Shown here piece by piece: positions 17,176-26,731 of a stretch of DNA of 64,000 nucleotides (position 1 is the stretch's first letter; each line of letters begins with the position of its first letter). Source of the DNA: Sphingobacterium oryzagri (GTDB lineage Bacteria > Bacteroidota > Bacteroidia > Sphingobacteriales > Sphingobacteriaceae); the NCBI RefSeq assembly GCF_028736175.1, contig NZ_CP117880.1:2976001-3040000 (forward strand). Reading direction: 5' to 3'. The position numbers were made by a program, and so were the translations under genes. Below the pieces are notes generated by a model, which made no database searches, was not told the origin of the DNA, and worked only from the letters and a program-made list of their open reading frames with translations.

Positions 17176-17587
17176 TTTTGTACCTCCCAACTCTCAACGC
17201 ATCGGGTATAAGGCCATAACATACCGATGTAACCACGCCCCAAAGTTTCAACTCACTTTCTTTACCAACGCAGAACCGTTCTCCGTCACTAACTACCTCC
17301 CAACCATCCGGCAATTTACGCAAGCAACGGCATAACAGTTCGCCATGCAAGGCAAGAATGACAATGGCTCCATCAACCACCTGAAGAGATCGATCAACCA
17401 CAAGAACCGAATTTTCCGGAATCTGATAACCACACATCGCATCACTATCCATCTTAAAATAAAACGTTGCATGAGCATCAACGACAAGTATATCGTTAAT
17501 ATCCAACCGCGCTTCCAGATAGTCGTCCGCAGGCGATTTAAACCCGGATATTATCTGCTTTGGAATATGTCTTTCCCTTCTGATCAT
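17159..17587 (-). CDS. umuD: UmuD homolog (S24 family) lacking canonical catalytic Ser and Lys
   Basis: This 142-residue protein aligns without gaps to E. coli UmuD through the core: ATFYFKMDSDAMCGYQI against the region around the GDSM motif, then VLVVDRS, and GAIVILALHGELLCRCL against the Lys region. The nucleophile Ser60 position is Ala (gcg) and the Lys97 position is Arg. The cleavage-site Cys-Gly reads Ser-Gly. The arm before that site is 14 residues rather than 24. The protein therefore probably cannot cleave itself and may act as a ready-made UmuD'-like partner of UmuC. A perfect 17-bp dyad sits 13 nt upstream of the ATG. Confidence 0.85.
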   Translation of the reverse strand: MIRRERHIPKQIISGFKSPADDYLEARLDINDILVVDAHATFYFKMDSDAMCGYQIPENSVLVVDRSLQVVDGAIVILALHGELLCRCLRKLPDGWEVVSDGERFCVGKESELKLWGVVTSVCYGLIPDALRVGRYKNVCAL

Positions 17588-17599
17588 AAAACAAAATTA

Positions 17600-17616
17600 T
17601 ACTAAAATTTTTAGTA
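17600..17616. promoter_or_regulatory. 17-bp operator-like palindrome upstream of umuDC
   Basis: TACTAAAATTTTTAGTA is a perfect palindrome (8-bp arms, central T) 13 nt upstream of umuD. A 15/17 match lies between xre and dinB at 18012-18028. Confidence 0.7.
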
Positions 17617-17762
17617 AATAAGAAATTTACACAAATTCCCGTATTTATACACTTTCGTTTTCTTATAGCTAAGTAGGTCTATAACAGGGATTTTATACAC
17701 AAGGCGATCAAAATGGCTAAAGCAGACACAATAAAGAGTCTCCTATATCTATCGCAGCCTAA

Positions 17763-17987
17763 TCAAACACTACGATCCCTTTTCGTGATATCATAGCACA
17801 AAAACTCATCCACCGTAACATCAAAATAACTTGAAATCTTTAACAGCAATTCAAAAGGTGGCTCTGCCAACCCATACTCATATTTCGAATAGCGCGCACG
17901 CGTGATACCCAAAGCATCCGCTAAGCCCTGTTGTGACAGCCCTTTCCTCGCCCGGGGGTGTTTTATGTTCTCTACCCAATACAACAT
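17763..17987 (-). CDS. XRE-type helix-turn-helix regulator (74 aa)
   Basis: Starting at the ATG at 17987 (MLYWVENIKHPRARKG), this is a single HTH domain: LSQQGLADALGITRARYSKYEYG followed by PPFELLLKISSYFDVTVDEFL. Longer upstream codons would overlap the dinB promoter and look non-coding. There is no protease or ligand domain. It sits between the umuD operon and dinB-dnaE, and a copy of the shared 17-bp dyad lies 25 nt upstream of its ATG. It is the best candidate for the repressor of both mutagenesis operons and of itself (inference). How DNA damage would relieve it is not visible. Confidence 0.85.
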   Translation of the reverse strand: MLYWVENIKHPRARKGLSQQGLADALGITRARYSKYEYGLAEPPFELLLKISSYFDVTVDEFLCYDITKRDRSV

Positions 17988-18011
17988 TGCGCCAAAATTG
18001 AACAACAATAT

Positions 18012-18028
18012 TACTAATATTTTTAGCA
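18012..18028. promoter_or_regulatory. 17-bp operator-like site between xre and dinB
   Basis: TACTAATATTTTTAGCA matches the umuD-upstream palindrome at 15 of 17 positions. It is 43 nt from the dinB ATG and 25 nt from the xre ATG. Confidence 0.65.
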
Positions 18029-18070
18029 TTAAAACGTAGTTTTGTAGAAATATTACAAAGTAGGTCACAG

Positions 18071-19231
18071 ATGGAACGAGCGATAGTACACATGGATTTG
18101 GATACGTTTTTTGTATCCTGCGAACGGCTAAACAACAGCAAACTCAGCGGAATGCCCGTTATTATTGGCGGCGGTGAGCGCGGCGTTGTGGCCTCTTGCT
18201 CCTATGAAGCACGTTATTTTGGCGTACGCTCCGCCATGCCGATCAAGATGGCGCTGCGTCTCTGTCCCGAAGCCAAAGTCATCAAGGGTGATATGGAGAT
18301 GTACTCCAGGCTCTCGCGCACCGTAACGGAAATTATTGAAGAAAAAGCACCCGTTGTCGAGAAAGCAAGTATCGACGAACATTACCTCGACATCACCGGC
18401 ATGGATAAATTTTTTGGGGCCTACCAATGGACCGAAGAGTTGTCTACGGCAATCACTAAACACAGCGGCCTGCCCATCAGCTTTGCCCTCTCTGTCAATA
18501 AAACGGTCGCCAAGATCGGCACCGGAGAAGCCAAGCCCAAAGGAAAAAAAGAAATACAGCAACTGAGCGTCCGCTCCTTCCTCAATCCGCTTTCCATCAA
18601 GAAAATTCCCATGCTGGGCGATGCCACCTTTCAGCTGCTGTCACGCATCGGCATCCGGCAGATTTACACCTTAGCCGATATGCCTGTAGAAGTCTTACAA
18701 CAGATGATCGGCAAGAACGGTAGAGAGATATGGAAGAAGGCGAACGGCATTGACCACTCCCCTGTGGAGCCTTATTCTGAGCGTAAATCCATCTCAACCG
18801 AGCATACCTTCGGTATGGATACGATTGATATCCCTAAACTTCGCGGACTGATTACAGGCATGGTCGAGAAACTGGCTTATCAGCTGCGTGCCGAGCAGTG
18901 GCTTACCTCTACTGTCGTAATCAAAATTCGCTACGCCAACTTCGACACCGAGACCAGGCAATGCCGCGTTTCCTATACCTCGGCAGATCACACCCTTTCT
19001 CAAACCGTCATGGACCTGTTCGACAAATTGTACAACCGCCGGATGCGCATTCGCTTGATTGGTGTGCGGTTTACCAATCTGGTGCGTGGCAGCCTACAGA
19101 TCAATATTTTCGAAGACACGCAAGAAATGGTTTCGCTCTATCAGGCGATGGACAAGATCAAAAATCGCTTTGGAGCGGATAAAGTAGGCCGTGCATCCGG
19201 CTTCCGATTTGCAGCTAAGGAAGATCAATAA
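18071..19231 (+). CDS. dinB: DNA polymerase IV (DinB), Y-family
   Basis: This 386-residue protein has MERAIVHMDLDTFFVSCERL (first catalytic Asp and steric-gate Phe), ASIDEHYLDITG (second Asp/Glu pair), the palm/fingers segment SYEARYFGVRSAMP, a helix-hairpin-helix stretch IPMLGDATFQLLSRIGI and a little-finger domain (ISTEHTFGMD). It extends mismatched or lesion-containing primers. The stop is 2 nt before the dnaE start, so the two polymerases form one operon. This gene and dnaE look richer in G+C than the flanking DNA by eye. Confidence 0.95.
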   Translation: MERAIVHMDLDTFFVSCERLNNSKLSGMPVIIGGGERGVVASCSYEARYFGVRSAMPIKMALRLCPEAKVIKGDMEMYSRLSRTVTEIIEEKAPVVEKASIDEHYLDITGMDKFFGAYQWTEELSTAITKHSGLPISFALSVNKTVAKIGTGEAKPKGKKEIQQLSVRSFLNPLSIKKIPMLGDATFQLLSRIGIRQIYTLADMPVEVLQQMIGKNGREIWKKANGIDHSPVEPYSERKSISTEHTFGMDTIDIPKLRGLITGMVEKLAYQLRAEQWLTSTVVIKIRYANFDTETRQCRVSYTSADHTLSQTVMDLFDKLYNRRMRIRLIGVRFTNLVRGSLQINIFEDTQEMVSLYQAMDKIKNRFGADKVGRASGFRFAAKEDQ

Positions 19232-19233
19232 TC

Positions 19234-22200
19234 ATGTACCTCAACTGCCACTCCTACCATAGCCTGCGCTATGGCACCCTAGCGATAGACACGCTGGTCA
19301 AGCAGGCGCGTGCTATGCACATCACTGCCCTGGCTCTTACGGATATCAACACCGTAACGGGTATCTACGATTTCACGAAGGCTTGCCTGGCCGAAGCGAT
19401 CAAGCCGATCGTCGGGATGGAAATTCGCGAAGATAATAAGCTGCTTTACATAACCCTTGCTAAGCATCAATCTGGCATCGGCGAAATCTGCCGGCTGTTG
19501 ACCGACCGCAATGTCGACGAAACTCCTTTGCCAACCATTGCTCCGCAATTTGCAGAAGTCATCACAATTTATCCACTATCCAATGTTCCTGAGCAGCTTA
19601 AAGAAAATGAATATGTAGGCGTTCGCCCGGAGCAGGTAAGCTGGCTTATTCGCGAGCCGTGGAAACCTTATATCTCGCGTATGGTGATCCTAAGTCCGGT
19701 TACCGTATCCAGCAAAACTGAACACAACCTGCACCGCATCCTACGTGCAATCGATTTAAATGTGATCTTATCCAAACTTGGCGACGGTGATACCTGCGCA
19801 GTGGAGGAAACGTTGACTCCGCTCGATAAGCTACTCGACCACTACAGCAGTTATCCGCAAATCATTGCCAATACGCGCAAGGTGATCGAAAGCTGTCATT
19901 TTGAATTTGATTTTCACACACCACGCAATCGGAAGCATTACACCGAAAACCGACAAGGCGATATCAAACTACTCCGTAGTCTGGCTTATGCTGGCTTGAA
20001 AAAACGCTATGGCGACAACCATTCCACAGCGCGGGCACGCGTGGAAAAGGAGCTGAAAGTAATAGATGAACTTGGCTTTAGTGGTTATTTTCTCATCACC
20101 TGGGATATCATACGGTATAGCAACAGCATGGGTTTTATGCACATCGGCCGGGGTAGTGGCGCCAACAGGATTATTGCCTATTGCCTGGGCATAACCGATA
20201 TCTGTCCGCTTGAGCTTGATCTCTATTTTGAGCGTTTCCTCAACCTAAACCGCAAGACGCCGCCCGACTTTGATATCGACTGGAGCTGGCAGGAGCGCGA
20301 TACGATCCTGCAATATATTTTCGATCGCTATGGAAAAGATCATGTCGCCTTTTGCGGCACCAACGTCGAATTTAAGTACCGCTCCATTTTTCGCGAAGTC
20401 GGTAAAGTATTTGGCTTACCTAAAGAAGAGCTCGACGCTTTGGCCACGCGGTCGGCGGAGCGCGATGACGACAGCCAAGTTGTTCGTCTGGTCATGAAGT
20501 ACGGAAAGATGCTCGAGAAATACCCCAACCAACGAAGCATGCACTCCTGCGGTATCTTGATCTCCGAGGATCCGATCACCAACTTCACGGCACTCGAGAT
20601 GCCGTCAAAGGGATTTCCCATCGTGCAATTTGATATGCATATCGCCGAAGATATTGGCTTTGAGAAATTCGATATTTTATCGCAGCGCGGTATAGGCAGT
20701 ATCAACGATACCGTCAAGCTCATCAAGAGAAACAAACAGCTCCATGTCGATATCCGCGATACCACGATCTCCAAGAATGAAGCACGTTGTAACGAGATGC
20801 TTAGCCGTGGTCAAACGATCGGTTGTTTTTATATCGAATCACCAGCTATGCGCGGGCTGCTCCGCAGGCTAAAATGTGAGGATTACAAAACCCTGGTTGC
20901 CGCCTCATCGATCATTCGCCCAGGCGTGGCACAATCTGGAATGATGAAAGAATACATCTTTCGGCACAACTACCCCGATCAGTTTGAATATTTTCATGAG
21001 GTCTTCGAGGAACACCTGGGCGATACCTACGGTATCATGGTCTATCAGGAAGACGTCATCAAGATCGCGATGCACTTTGGAGGCCTTTCCGCTGCCGATG
21101 GCGATGTACTGCGTCGCGCCATGAGTGGCAAGGGGCGATCACTCTCCGCACTCCAAAAAGTCAAAGACAACTTCTTTTCCTCCTGTGCCGACCAAGGGCA
21201 TCCCGAAGAACTAAGCCGCGAAGTCTACCGGCAGATAGAATCTTTTGCCGGCTATTCCTTTTGTAAGGCACACTCCGCATCCTATGCCGTAGAAAGCTAT
21301 CAGAGCCTGTACTTGAAAAGCTACTACCCTATCGAGTTTATGGTAGCGGTCATCAATAATCAGGGCGGCTTCTATCGCACGGAAGTCTACGTGCACGAAG
21401 CACGCATGTCTGGCGCAAACATTCTCACGCCTTGCGTCAACAAAAGCGAATATGAAACCGCACTTTACGGTAGCGATATTTATCTGGGCTTAATGCACTT
21501 ACATGGCCTGGAAGCTAAGATTGCAAGCTTAATACCAGAAGAACGACGAAAACATGGTGACTTTACCTCCATTGAAGACTTTGTACGTCGCATACCCATC
21601 GGGTTAGAAAATCTACAGACATTGGTTTTCATTGGTGCATTCCGTTTTACCGGGAAATGCAAGAGCGAGCTATTGGTACATTCAAGATTATTGCTAATTA
21701 ACTTTAAACCCGAAGACCGAAACGGCCTGCTGATCAACGAGCCGGCAAAAACATATAAAATGCCGACCATTGAGCGATCAATTTACGAAGACGCGTTTGA
21801 TGAAATTGAACTACTAAGCTTTCCGGTATCATGTTCACCTTTCGACCTCCTGCAAACCAAATACCGCGGTCACGTCATGGCTAAAGATCTAAATCAACAA
21901 CACAAGCGACAGGTCAAAATGCTGGCTTACCTTATTTCTCGCAAGCACGTGCCGACCAAACGCGGCACCATGTTTTTCGGCACCTGGATCGATGCCAACG
22001 GGGATTATTTCGATACCGCACATTTTCCGAATAGTCTCGAGCACTCTCCTTTTCTCGGAGGCGGTTGTTATCTTCTACTAGGCACCGTTGAAGTCGACTA
22101 CCATTTCCCGACGATTACTGTTACTAAGATGGCCAAGATGCCTTTTATTCCCGACCCACGCTATTCTCACGAGAAAAGCAAAGCCTACCATGCCCATCGA

Positions 22201-22290
22201 CAGATCAAGGAAGATGTGAGTATGACGAATCGTAAGCCTTATCCGCTGGAACATGAGATTGGCTTGCCAAGAAAAAAAATATCGATTTAA
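19234..22290 (+). CDS. dnaE2: DNA polymerase III alpha subunit, error-prone DnaE2-like
   Basis: This C-family polymerase has 1018 residues, shorter than a replicative DnaE (about 1160). The N-terminal PHP domain begins MYLNCHSYHSLRYGTLAID. The catalytic palm carries HIGRGSGANRIIAYCLGI and PPDFDIDWSWQERD (about residues 343-356), followed by the fingers pattern FCKAHSASYAVESYQSLYLK. The C-terminus lacks a recognisable clamp-binding tail or tau-binding domain, as in DnaE2/ImuC enzymes. Being in an operon with dinB and beside umuDC supports a role in damage-induced mutagenesis. There is no imuA/imuB here, so this is a variant of the usual imuA-imuB-dnaE2 cassette. Confidence 0.9.
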   Translation: MYLNCHSYHSLRYGTLAIDTLVKQARAMHITALALTDINTVTGIYDFTKACLAEAIKPIVGMEIREDNKLLYITLAKHQSGIGEICRLLTDRNVDETPLPTIAPQFAEVITIYPLSNVPEQLKENEYVGVRPEQVSWLIREPWKPYISRMVILSPVTVSSKTEHNLHRILRAIDLNVILSKLGDGDTCAVEETLTPLDKLLDHYSSYPQIIANTRKVIESCHFEFDFHTPRNRKHYTENRQGDIKLLRSLAYAGLKKRYGDNHSTARARVEKELKVIDELGFSGYFLITWDIIRYSNSMGFMHIGRGSGANRIIAYCLGITDICPLELDLYFERFLNLNRKTPPDFDIDWSWQERDTILQYIFDRYGKDHVAFCGTNVEFKYRSIFREVGKVFGLPKEELDALATRSAERDDDSQVVRLVMKYGKMLEKYPNQRSMHSCGILISEDPITNFTALEMPSKGFPIVQFDMHIAEDIGFEKFDILSQRGIGSINDTVKLIKRNKQLHVDIRDTTISKNEARCNEMLSRGQTIGCFYIESPAMRGLLRRLKCEDYKTLVAASSIIRPGVAQSGMMKEYIFRHNYPDQFEYFHEVFEEHLGDTYGIMVYQEDVIKIAMHFGGLSAADGDVLRRAMSGKGRSLSALQKVKDNFFSSCADQGHPEELSREVYRQIESFAGYSFCKAHSASYAVESYQSLYLKSYYPIEFMVAVINNQGGFYRTEVYVHEARMSGANILTPCVNKSEYETALYGSDIYLGLMHLHGLEAKIASLIPEERRKHGDFTSIEDFVRRIPIGLENLQTLVFIGAFRFTGKCKSELLVHSRLLLINFKPEDRNGLLINEPAKTYKMPTIERSIYEDAFDEIELLSFPVSCSPFDLLQTKYRGHVMAKDLNQQHKRQVKMLAYLISRKHVPTKRGTMFFGTWIDANGDYFDTAHFPNSLEHSPFLGGGCYLLLGTVEVDYHFPTITVTKMAKMPFIPDPRYSHEKSKAYHAHRQIKEDVSMTNRKPYPLEHEIGLPRKKISI

Positions 22291-22412
22291 AACACGACCG
22301 ATAAAAATTAAATGAGAAAAAATTATTCATATTGTTAAGACCATATACGGAAAATTAAGACGACGAAAATATCTTTGTATAATTTACTACCTTTGTTAAA
22401 GGAAACCACCTC

Positions 22413-23930
22413 ATGCAAAAATACACAAGTGCACATTTCTCAAGCATATTCGATCAATCAATTGAAGGCATATGTATTATAAATCCGGATAATGAGCTGA
22501 TCTACTATTGCAACGCTTCGTTCAAAAAGCAATTGAATAAATCGGATCATAATTTAATCGGACAAAACTATGTAAGCGCACTGGGCTGTAAATGGCGGGT
22601 CAGTCCGTTGCTTCTTCAAGAAATCCTACTGAACGATTCACAGTTAAAACGAACTTTAATTGGATACACGGAATCAAACGATTCACGTGAGTATAAACTA
22701 CAGACCACCTATAGTGGTTTAGCATTGGAAGATAATTTGGCTAGCTGGCTTGTTATCTCAATAGAATTTGAACAAGAAATTTTAAAGTTTGATGATACTA
22801 CTGATTTTTCAAGAGCGCTGAACCCCATTCTAGAGCTAGCAAAAACAAATATGTTACTCAATGAGGTTAATATCCAATTAAAAGAGAGTCAGGACAATTT
22901 GCAATCTGCATTTGAGGCTGGTAATTTGGGGCACTGCGGTATAGACTTCGTTACGGGAGAAGTTACGCTTAGTGAGAAAGGCAGAAATTTCTTCGGATTG
23001 TCTGAGAGCGTTGAGGTAACTTGGGAGGCGCTACTTGCGGCGGTAAACTTGGAATATCATGAGATGGTAAACAAGGCATTTGAAGATGCTTTAAAATTAG
23101 GTAAACCGGTAGATAGTACCTATTCTATTACAAACTTAATTTCGGGAGAAATACGCTGGCTTCGGGTATTAGCAAAAGTACACTTCAATTCATCTGGCGA
23201 ACCGATTAAACTATTTGGATTGGTAATGGACATCACCGAAGAAAAAAACGATGAACAGCGTAAAAATGATTTTATAGCGATGGTCAGTCACGAACTCAAA
23301 ACGCCGCTCGCCGCAGCTCAGGGATATATACAACTGATCCATCGGGCGGTCCAACAGAGCGGCATTACTTTGGCGAGCAATCTAGCAGAAAAAGCGGTGA
23401 CTCAATTAGGAAGAATGTCTAAGCTAATTAACGGATTCCTCAATGTATCAAGGCTTGAGTCAGGTAAAATTGATATTCACCCCGAGCGGTTTAAATTTAA
23501 AGAATTGATTGCTGAGGTCGTTGAAGATGCCCTTGCTACCATAACATCCCACGCGTTCAGTTTTGATGAATGTCCAGATGTCGAAATTTATGCCGACCGT
23601 GATAAAATACAACAAGTCCTCAACAACTTGATAAGCAACGCTGTTAAATATTCAGCAGCCGGCACAAATATCAGGATCATTTGTGAGCAAGGGGGGGCTT
23701 TTTTAAAAATACAGGTTATAGATCAAGGGATCGGCATGGCTCCTGAAACCCTTCACCTAGTTTTCGATCGCTTCTATAGGATAGCATCAACCCCAACAAA
23801 AAATATATCTGGGTTCGGGATCGGTTTATATATTTGTAAAGAAATAGTAGACCGCCATCGGGGAACTATTTGGGCAGAGAGTACGCCCGGGAAAGGAACT
23901 GCTTTTAGTTTTACACTACCGCTAAAATAG
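22413..23930 (+). CDS. PAS-domain sensor histidine kinase
   Basis: This 505-residue cytoplasmic protein has no membrane segments. It has an N-terminal PAS-like domain (residues 10-120), a short coiled linker, and a second PAS/PAC domain (about 160-275, ending FGLVMDITEEKND). The HisKA domain has His293 in AMVSHELKTPLAA. The HATPase domain carries NLISNAVKYS, DQGIGM and GFGIGLYICKEIV. No response regulator is adjacent on the same strand. The receiver-only genes at 25612 and 26292 are plausible partners. A seven-G run at about 23691-23697 lies in the ATPase domain and could slip. Confidence 0.93.
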   Translation: MQKYTSAHFSSIFDQSIEGICIINPDNELIYYCNASFKKQLNKSDHNLIGQNYVSALGCKWRVSPLLLQEILLNDSQLKRTLIGYTESNDSREYKLQTTYSGLALEDNLASWLVISIEFEQEILKFDDTTDFSRALNPILELAKTNMLLNEVNIQLKESQDNLQSAFEAGNLGHCGIDFVTGEVTLSEKGRNFFGLSESVEVTWEALLAAVNLEYHEMVNKAFEDALKLGKPVDSTYSITNLISGEIRWLRVLAKVHFNSSGEPIKLFGLVMDITEEKNDEQRKNDFIAMVSHELKTPLAAAQGYIQLIHRAVQQSGITLASNLAEKAVTQLGRMSKLINGFLNVSRLESGKIDIHPERFKFKELIAEVVEDALATITSHAFSFDECPDVEIYADRDKIQQVLNNLISNAVKYSAAGTNIRIICEQGGAFLKIQVIDQGIGMAPETLHLVFDRFYRIASTPTKNISGFGIGLYICKEIVDRHRGTIWAESTPGKGTAFSFTLPLK

Positions 23931-24415
23931 AGTGCCGAACACGTGTTTTGAAAATTAATACGCTGCCTTGTCAAGAACTTGATTGGAATCACATCTTTGT
24001 TGCTAAATCAGCGAAATAATATCATAGTTGTCGAAAGCATTGATTTCTATTCAATATAGCCGTAGGAAGTATAAGTTAGTTTTATCATTTGGATAAAATA
24101 CAAACTGAGATAGACATCAAAGTTGAATCAACGAACCTTAAGCGCCTGCTATACGACAAATTTAGCGGTAGTGAAACGTCGATACAGACAATTACTTTTA
24201 CTACAAACCGCAACAATACACTTTAGGCATTGCTTAAGGGCTATATGATTACCGTTGGTTTATCCATCAAATCCAAGCTATTGGCTTTACAGTGATCCTT
24301 TCATGGCAAATATTTTTCAAAATTAATTGCAGTTATTGATTTCAGTTTCGCGAGACAAGTTGTTTGCCCATTTGAACGAAAAGCGCTTTGCAGAGTTTTA
24401 TAAAAAAAGATTAAA
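23931..24415. other. 485-nt spacer, nothing firm
   Basis: A plus-strand frame at about 24089-24226 (DKIQTEIDIKVESTNLKRLL, ending NRNNTL) looks protein-like but has no ATG start. It may be a gene remnant. No repeat or strong hairpin is seen. Confidence 0.25.
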
Positions 24416-25225
24416 ATGAACAGAAAGATAATTTTTATACACGGAATGTTTCAAAATCCAATGAGCTGGACACCTTGGATCAATTACTTCTCTTCACAGG
24501 GTTTTGATTGTCACGCACCCGCCTGGCCTGACCATGAGGGGGAACCTCAAACGCTTCGGACCACACCTCCCGCCAACTTAGGCGATCTTTCATTAGAAGA
24601 AGTTATCGATCGGTTAGAGCGCACTGTACTCGCCGCAGGCGGCAATAATCCCAACGTCAGTGAGAGACCAATGATTATCGGCCACTCGGTGGGCGGTCTA
24701 ATTGCACAAATATTCGTTAATCGAGGCTTAGCTAGTCTAGCCGTAGCAATATGCCCGGTCGCGCCTAATAAAATGATGACAATCGATTGGCCCTTCTTTA
24801 AAAATGTAGCCTCCATCGCAAATCCTTTTAAAGGTGACCAACCTTTCGCTCATACGCAAGAATCATTTCACGAGAGCTTTTGCAATACATTAACTAAGGA
24901 GGACGCTGCTGTTGCTTTTGAGCTTACAGCCACGCAAGATAGCCGCAATGTGTTGCGTGGATGTTTAGGGGCGGCAGGAGAAATAGATCTTTCAAGTGCG
25001 CACGTTCCTATACTGTTCATTAGTGCAAAAGAAGACAAGATCATACCATATGAACTGGTAGAAAAGAATGCAAAAGCCTATAGCGACATCGCTAGCGTAG
25101 TGACTTATAAAGAGTTCCCAGATAAATCACATTATATCTGTCTTGAACCAGGTTCTCAAGAAGTTATTAATTACGTACACGAATGGATAAACGAGCAGAG
25201 CGCTACTGTACCGTTGTTTGTATAA
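24416..25225 (+). CDS. Alpha/beta hydrolase
   Basis: This 269-residue protein begins MNRKIIFIHGMFQNPMSW; the HGMFQNP segment forms the oxyanion hole. The nucleophile elbow is GHSVGG, with Ser near residue 92. The Asp of the triad is probably in FISAKEDKIIPY and the His in FPDKSHYICLEPG. There is no signal peptide, so it acts in the cytoplasm. Close relatives are broad-range esterases/lipases, and the substrate is not evident. It stands alone between spacers. Confidence 0.88.
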   Translation: MNRKIIFIHGMFQNPMSWTPWINYFSSQGFDCHAPAWPDHEGEPQTLRTTPPANLGDLSLEEVIDRLERTVLAAGGNNPNVSERPMIIGHSVGGLIAQIFVNRGLASLAVAICPVAPNKMMTIDWPFFKNVASIANPFKGDQPFAHTQESFHESFCNTLTKEDAAVAFELTATQDSRNVLRGCLGAAGEIDLSSAHVPILFISAKEDKIIPYELVEKNAKAYSDIASVVTYKEFPDKSHYICLEPGSQEVINYVHEWINEQSATVPLFV

Positions 25226-25611
25226 TATCGTGCAGCATTGTTCCGCAATAACTAATAGCAGGTTATTTATAATCTTGGTATAGACCGCTATATATTCCCT
25301 GCTAGAAGAAGACTAACAGGGGATATACTTTTAAAAAAAATTGATCTCACCTTTCCCAACTCGTGATAAATTTGAAATTAATTACGACCTCTAGCCAAGC
25401 GACTTTACAACTCATAAACTCCTCTTTTTATTACTTGCTGTGAAGAATTTCTATATTTTACATATTCAATATTGACTTACTAGCTAAGCAGATAATACAC
25501 AGCAAACTTATTGCGTGTGATGTCGAAATGTATGTTGCTAGGCCCTATAGCTAATATTCGCCGATCCCTAAAAAACCGAATAAAAATTTAGGGAGCACAT
25601 TATTTCTAAAT
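25226..25611. other. 386-nt spacer with a hairpin
   Basis: A stem ATATTCCCTG/CAGGGGATAT at 25292-25326, followed by CTTTTAAAA, is a possible terminator for the hydrolase. Nothing else is seen. Confidence 0.35.
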
Positions 25612-25980
25612 TCAGGTTGCGCTAAGTGCTCCATCCACAGCCAATAGTATATCGTCCAGATCAAATGGCTTAGCGATAAAAAGATCCGCACCAGCTTCAA
25701 TAGCAATTTTTTCGCCATTCCTACTTGCTGACATACAAATAACGAAAATCTCCTTTAGATTCACGTTACCCTTCATTTTTTTAATAAGTAAGTCGCCTGA
25801 GATTACCGGCATCCACAAATCAACAATAAGCACATCCGGTTTGATTTGAGCTATGGCCTCGTAAGCCAATACACTATTATTTTCAACAACAACATCCATG
25901 GATGATAGTTGGAAAACGATTTCCAACATTTCTGTAATCCCTCTATCGTCGTCGCATATAAAAATCGTCTTGTTTCTCAT
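25612..25980 (-). CDS. Single-domain response regulator (receiver only)
   Basis: This 122-residue CheY-like receiver has the acidic pair in IFICDDDRG, the phosphoacceptor Asp in VLIVDLWMPVISGD, a Thr/Ser position in ICMSASRN and the conserved Lys in FIAKPFDLDD. It has no output domain. It resembles the receiver at 26292 closely in layout, so the two probably arose by duplication. It probably takes phosphate from a hybrid or soluble kinase such as that at 22413. Effector unknown. Confidence 0.9.
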   Translation of the reverse strand: MRNKTIFICDDDRGITEMLEIVFQLSSMDVVVENNSVLAYEAIAQIKPDVLIVDLWMPVISGDLLIKKMKGNVNLKEIFVICMSASRNGEKIAIEAGADLFIAKPFDLDDILLAVDGALSAT

Positions 25981-26291
25981 TTCTCAAAAACTTCATTATT
26001 AAACACAGCACCGTCTTAACCCTTAATTTATAAAATACTATTTGTAACATAACTTATCGAAAGATTTATTCGAAACTCACTATTCAAAAAAATGGTTTAC
26101 AATTTTTTCATGTAACCGGAAGCCCTGCCATACACCAAATGATCTTTCATTATGTTTTCGAAAGAACTTATTTTCCGCAGCTGTTCTTCAAACAAGCCGA
26201 CTTGCATAAAACTGAAGAACTAGCGAGATCTATCACATTAGTACTTCTTTTCCATCCACAGAAGCGCAATAATGATTGATCATAAAATATA
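25981..26291. other. 311-nt spacer between two receiver genes
   Basis: This is AT-rich sequence with no gene, repeat or convincing terminator. It presumably carries the promoter of the 25612 receiver. Confidence 0.3.
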
Positions 26292-26672
26292 TTATTTTAC
26301 GCGATTCTCACCTTTGGCATCCAATACCGACCGCACAACATCAATAAGCTGTTGTAATTGGAATGGTTTGTGGATAATCATGTTTGCGCCAGCATCTAGG
26401 GCAATCTCCCTGCCTCTATCATTTGCCGTAATGCATAGTATAAAACAATTTTTTAACGTCCGGTTGCCTCGAATAGTTTGAATAAGCATATCTCCCGAAA
26501 CAACGGGCATTTGCAGATCTACTATGACAATTTCCGGTTTAAAATCAAGTAATTTACCAAAAGCGAAAACGCTATTAGTTTCTACCTGAACATTTAAATC
26601 TTCTTGTTCGAGCCCTACTTTTAAAACATCGGCTATCGCTGAATCATCCTCACAGATAAATACTTTATTCAT
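26292..26672 (-). CDS. Single-domain response regulator (receiver only)
   Basis: This 126-residue receiver has acidic residues in VFICEDDSA, the phosphoacceptor Asp in IVIVDLQMPVVSGD, a Thr in LCITANDRG and Lys in MIIHKPFQLQQL. It has no DNA-binding or enzymatic output. It lies about 310 nt upstream of, and is paralogous to, the receiver at 25612, and both have their own upstream regions. Confidence 0.9.
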   Translation of the reverse strand: MNKVFICEDDSAIADVLKVGLEQEDLNVQVETNSVFAFGKLLDFKPEIVIVDLQMPVVSGDMLIQTIRGNRTLKNCFILCITANDRGREIALDAGANMIIHKPFQLQQLIDVVRSVLDAKGENRVK

Positions 26673-26731
26673 GCTTTTCCATTTTTTTTGCAGAATTTTT
26701 CAAATCATTTTGCATCGCAGGATTGCCAAAT

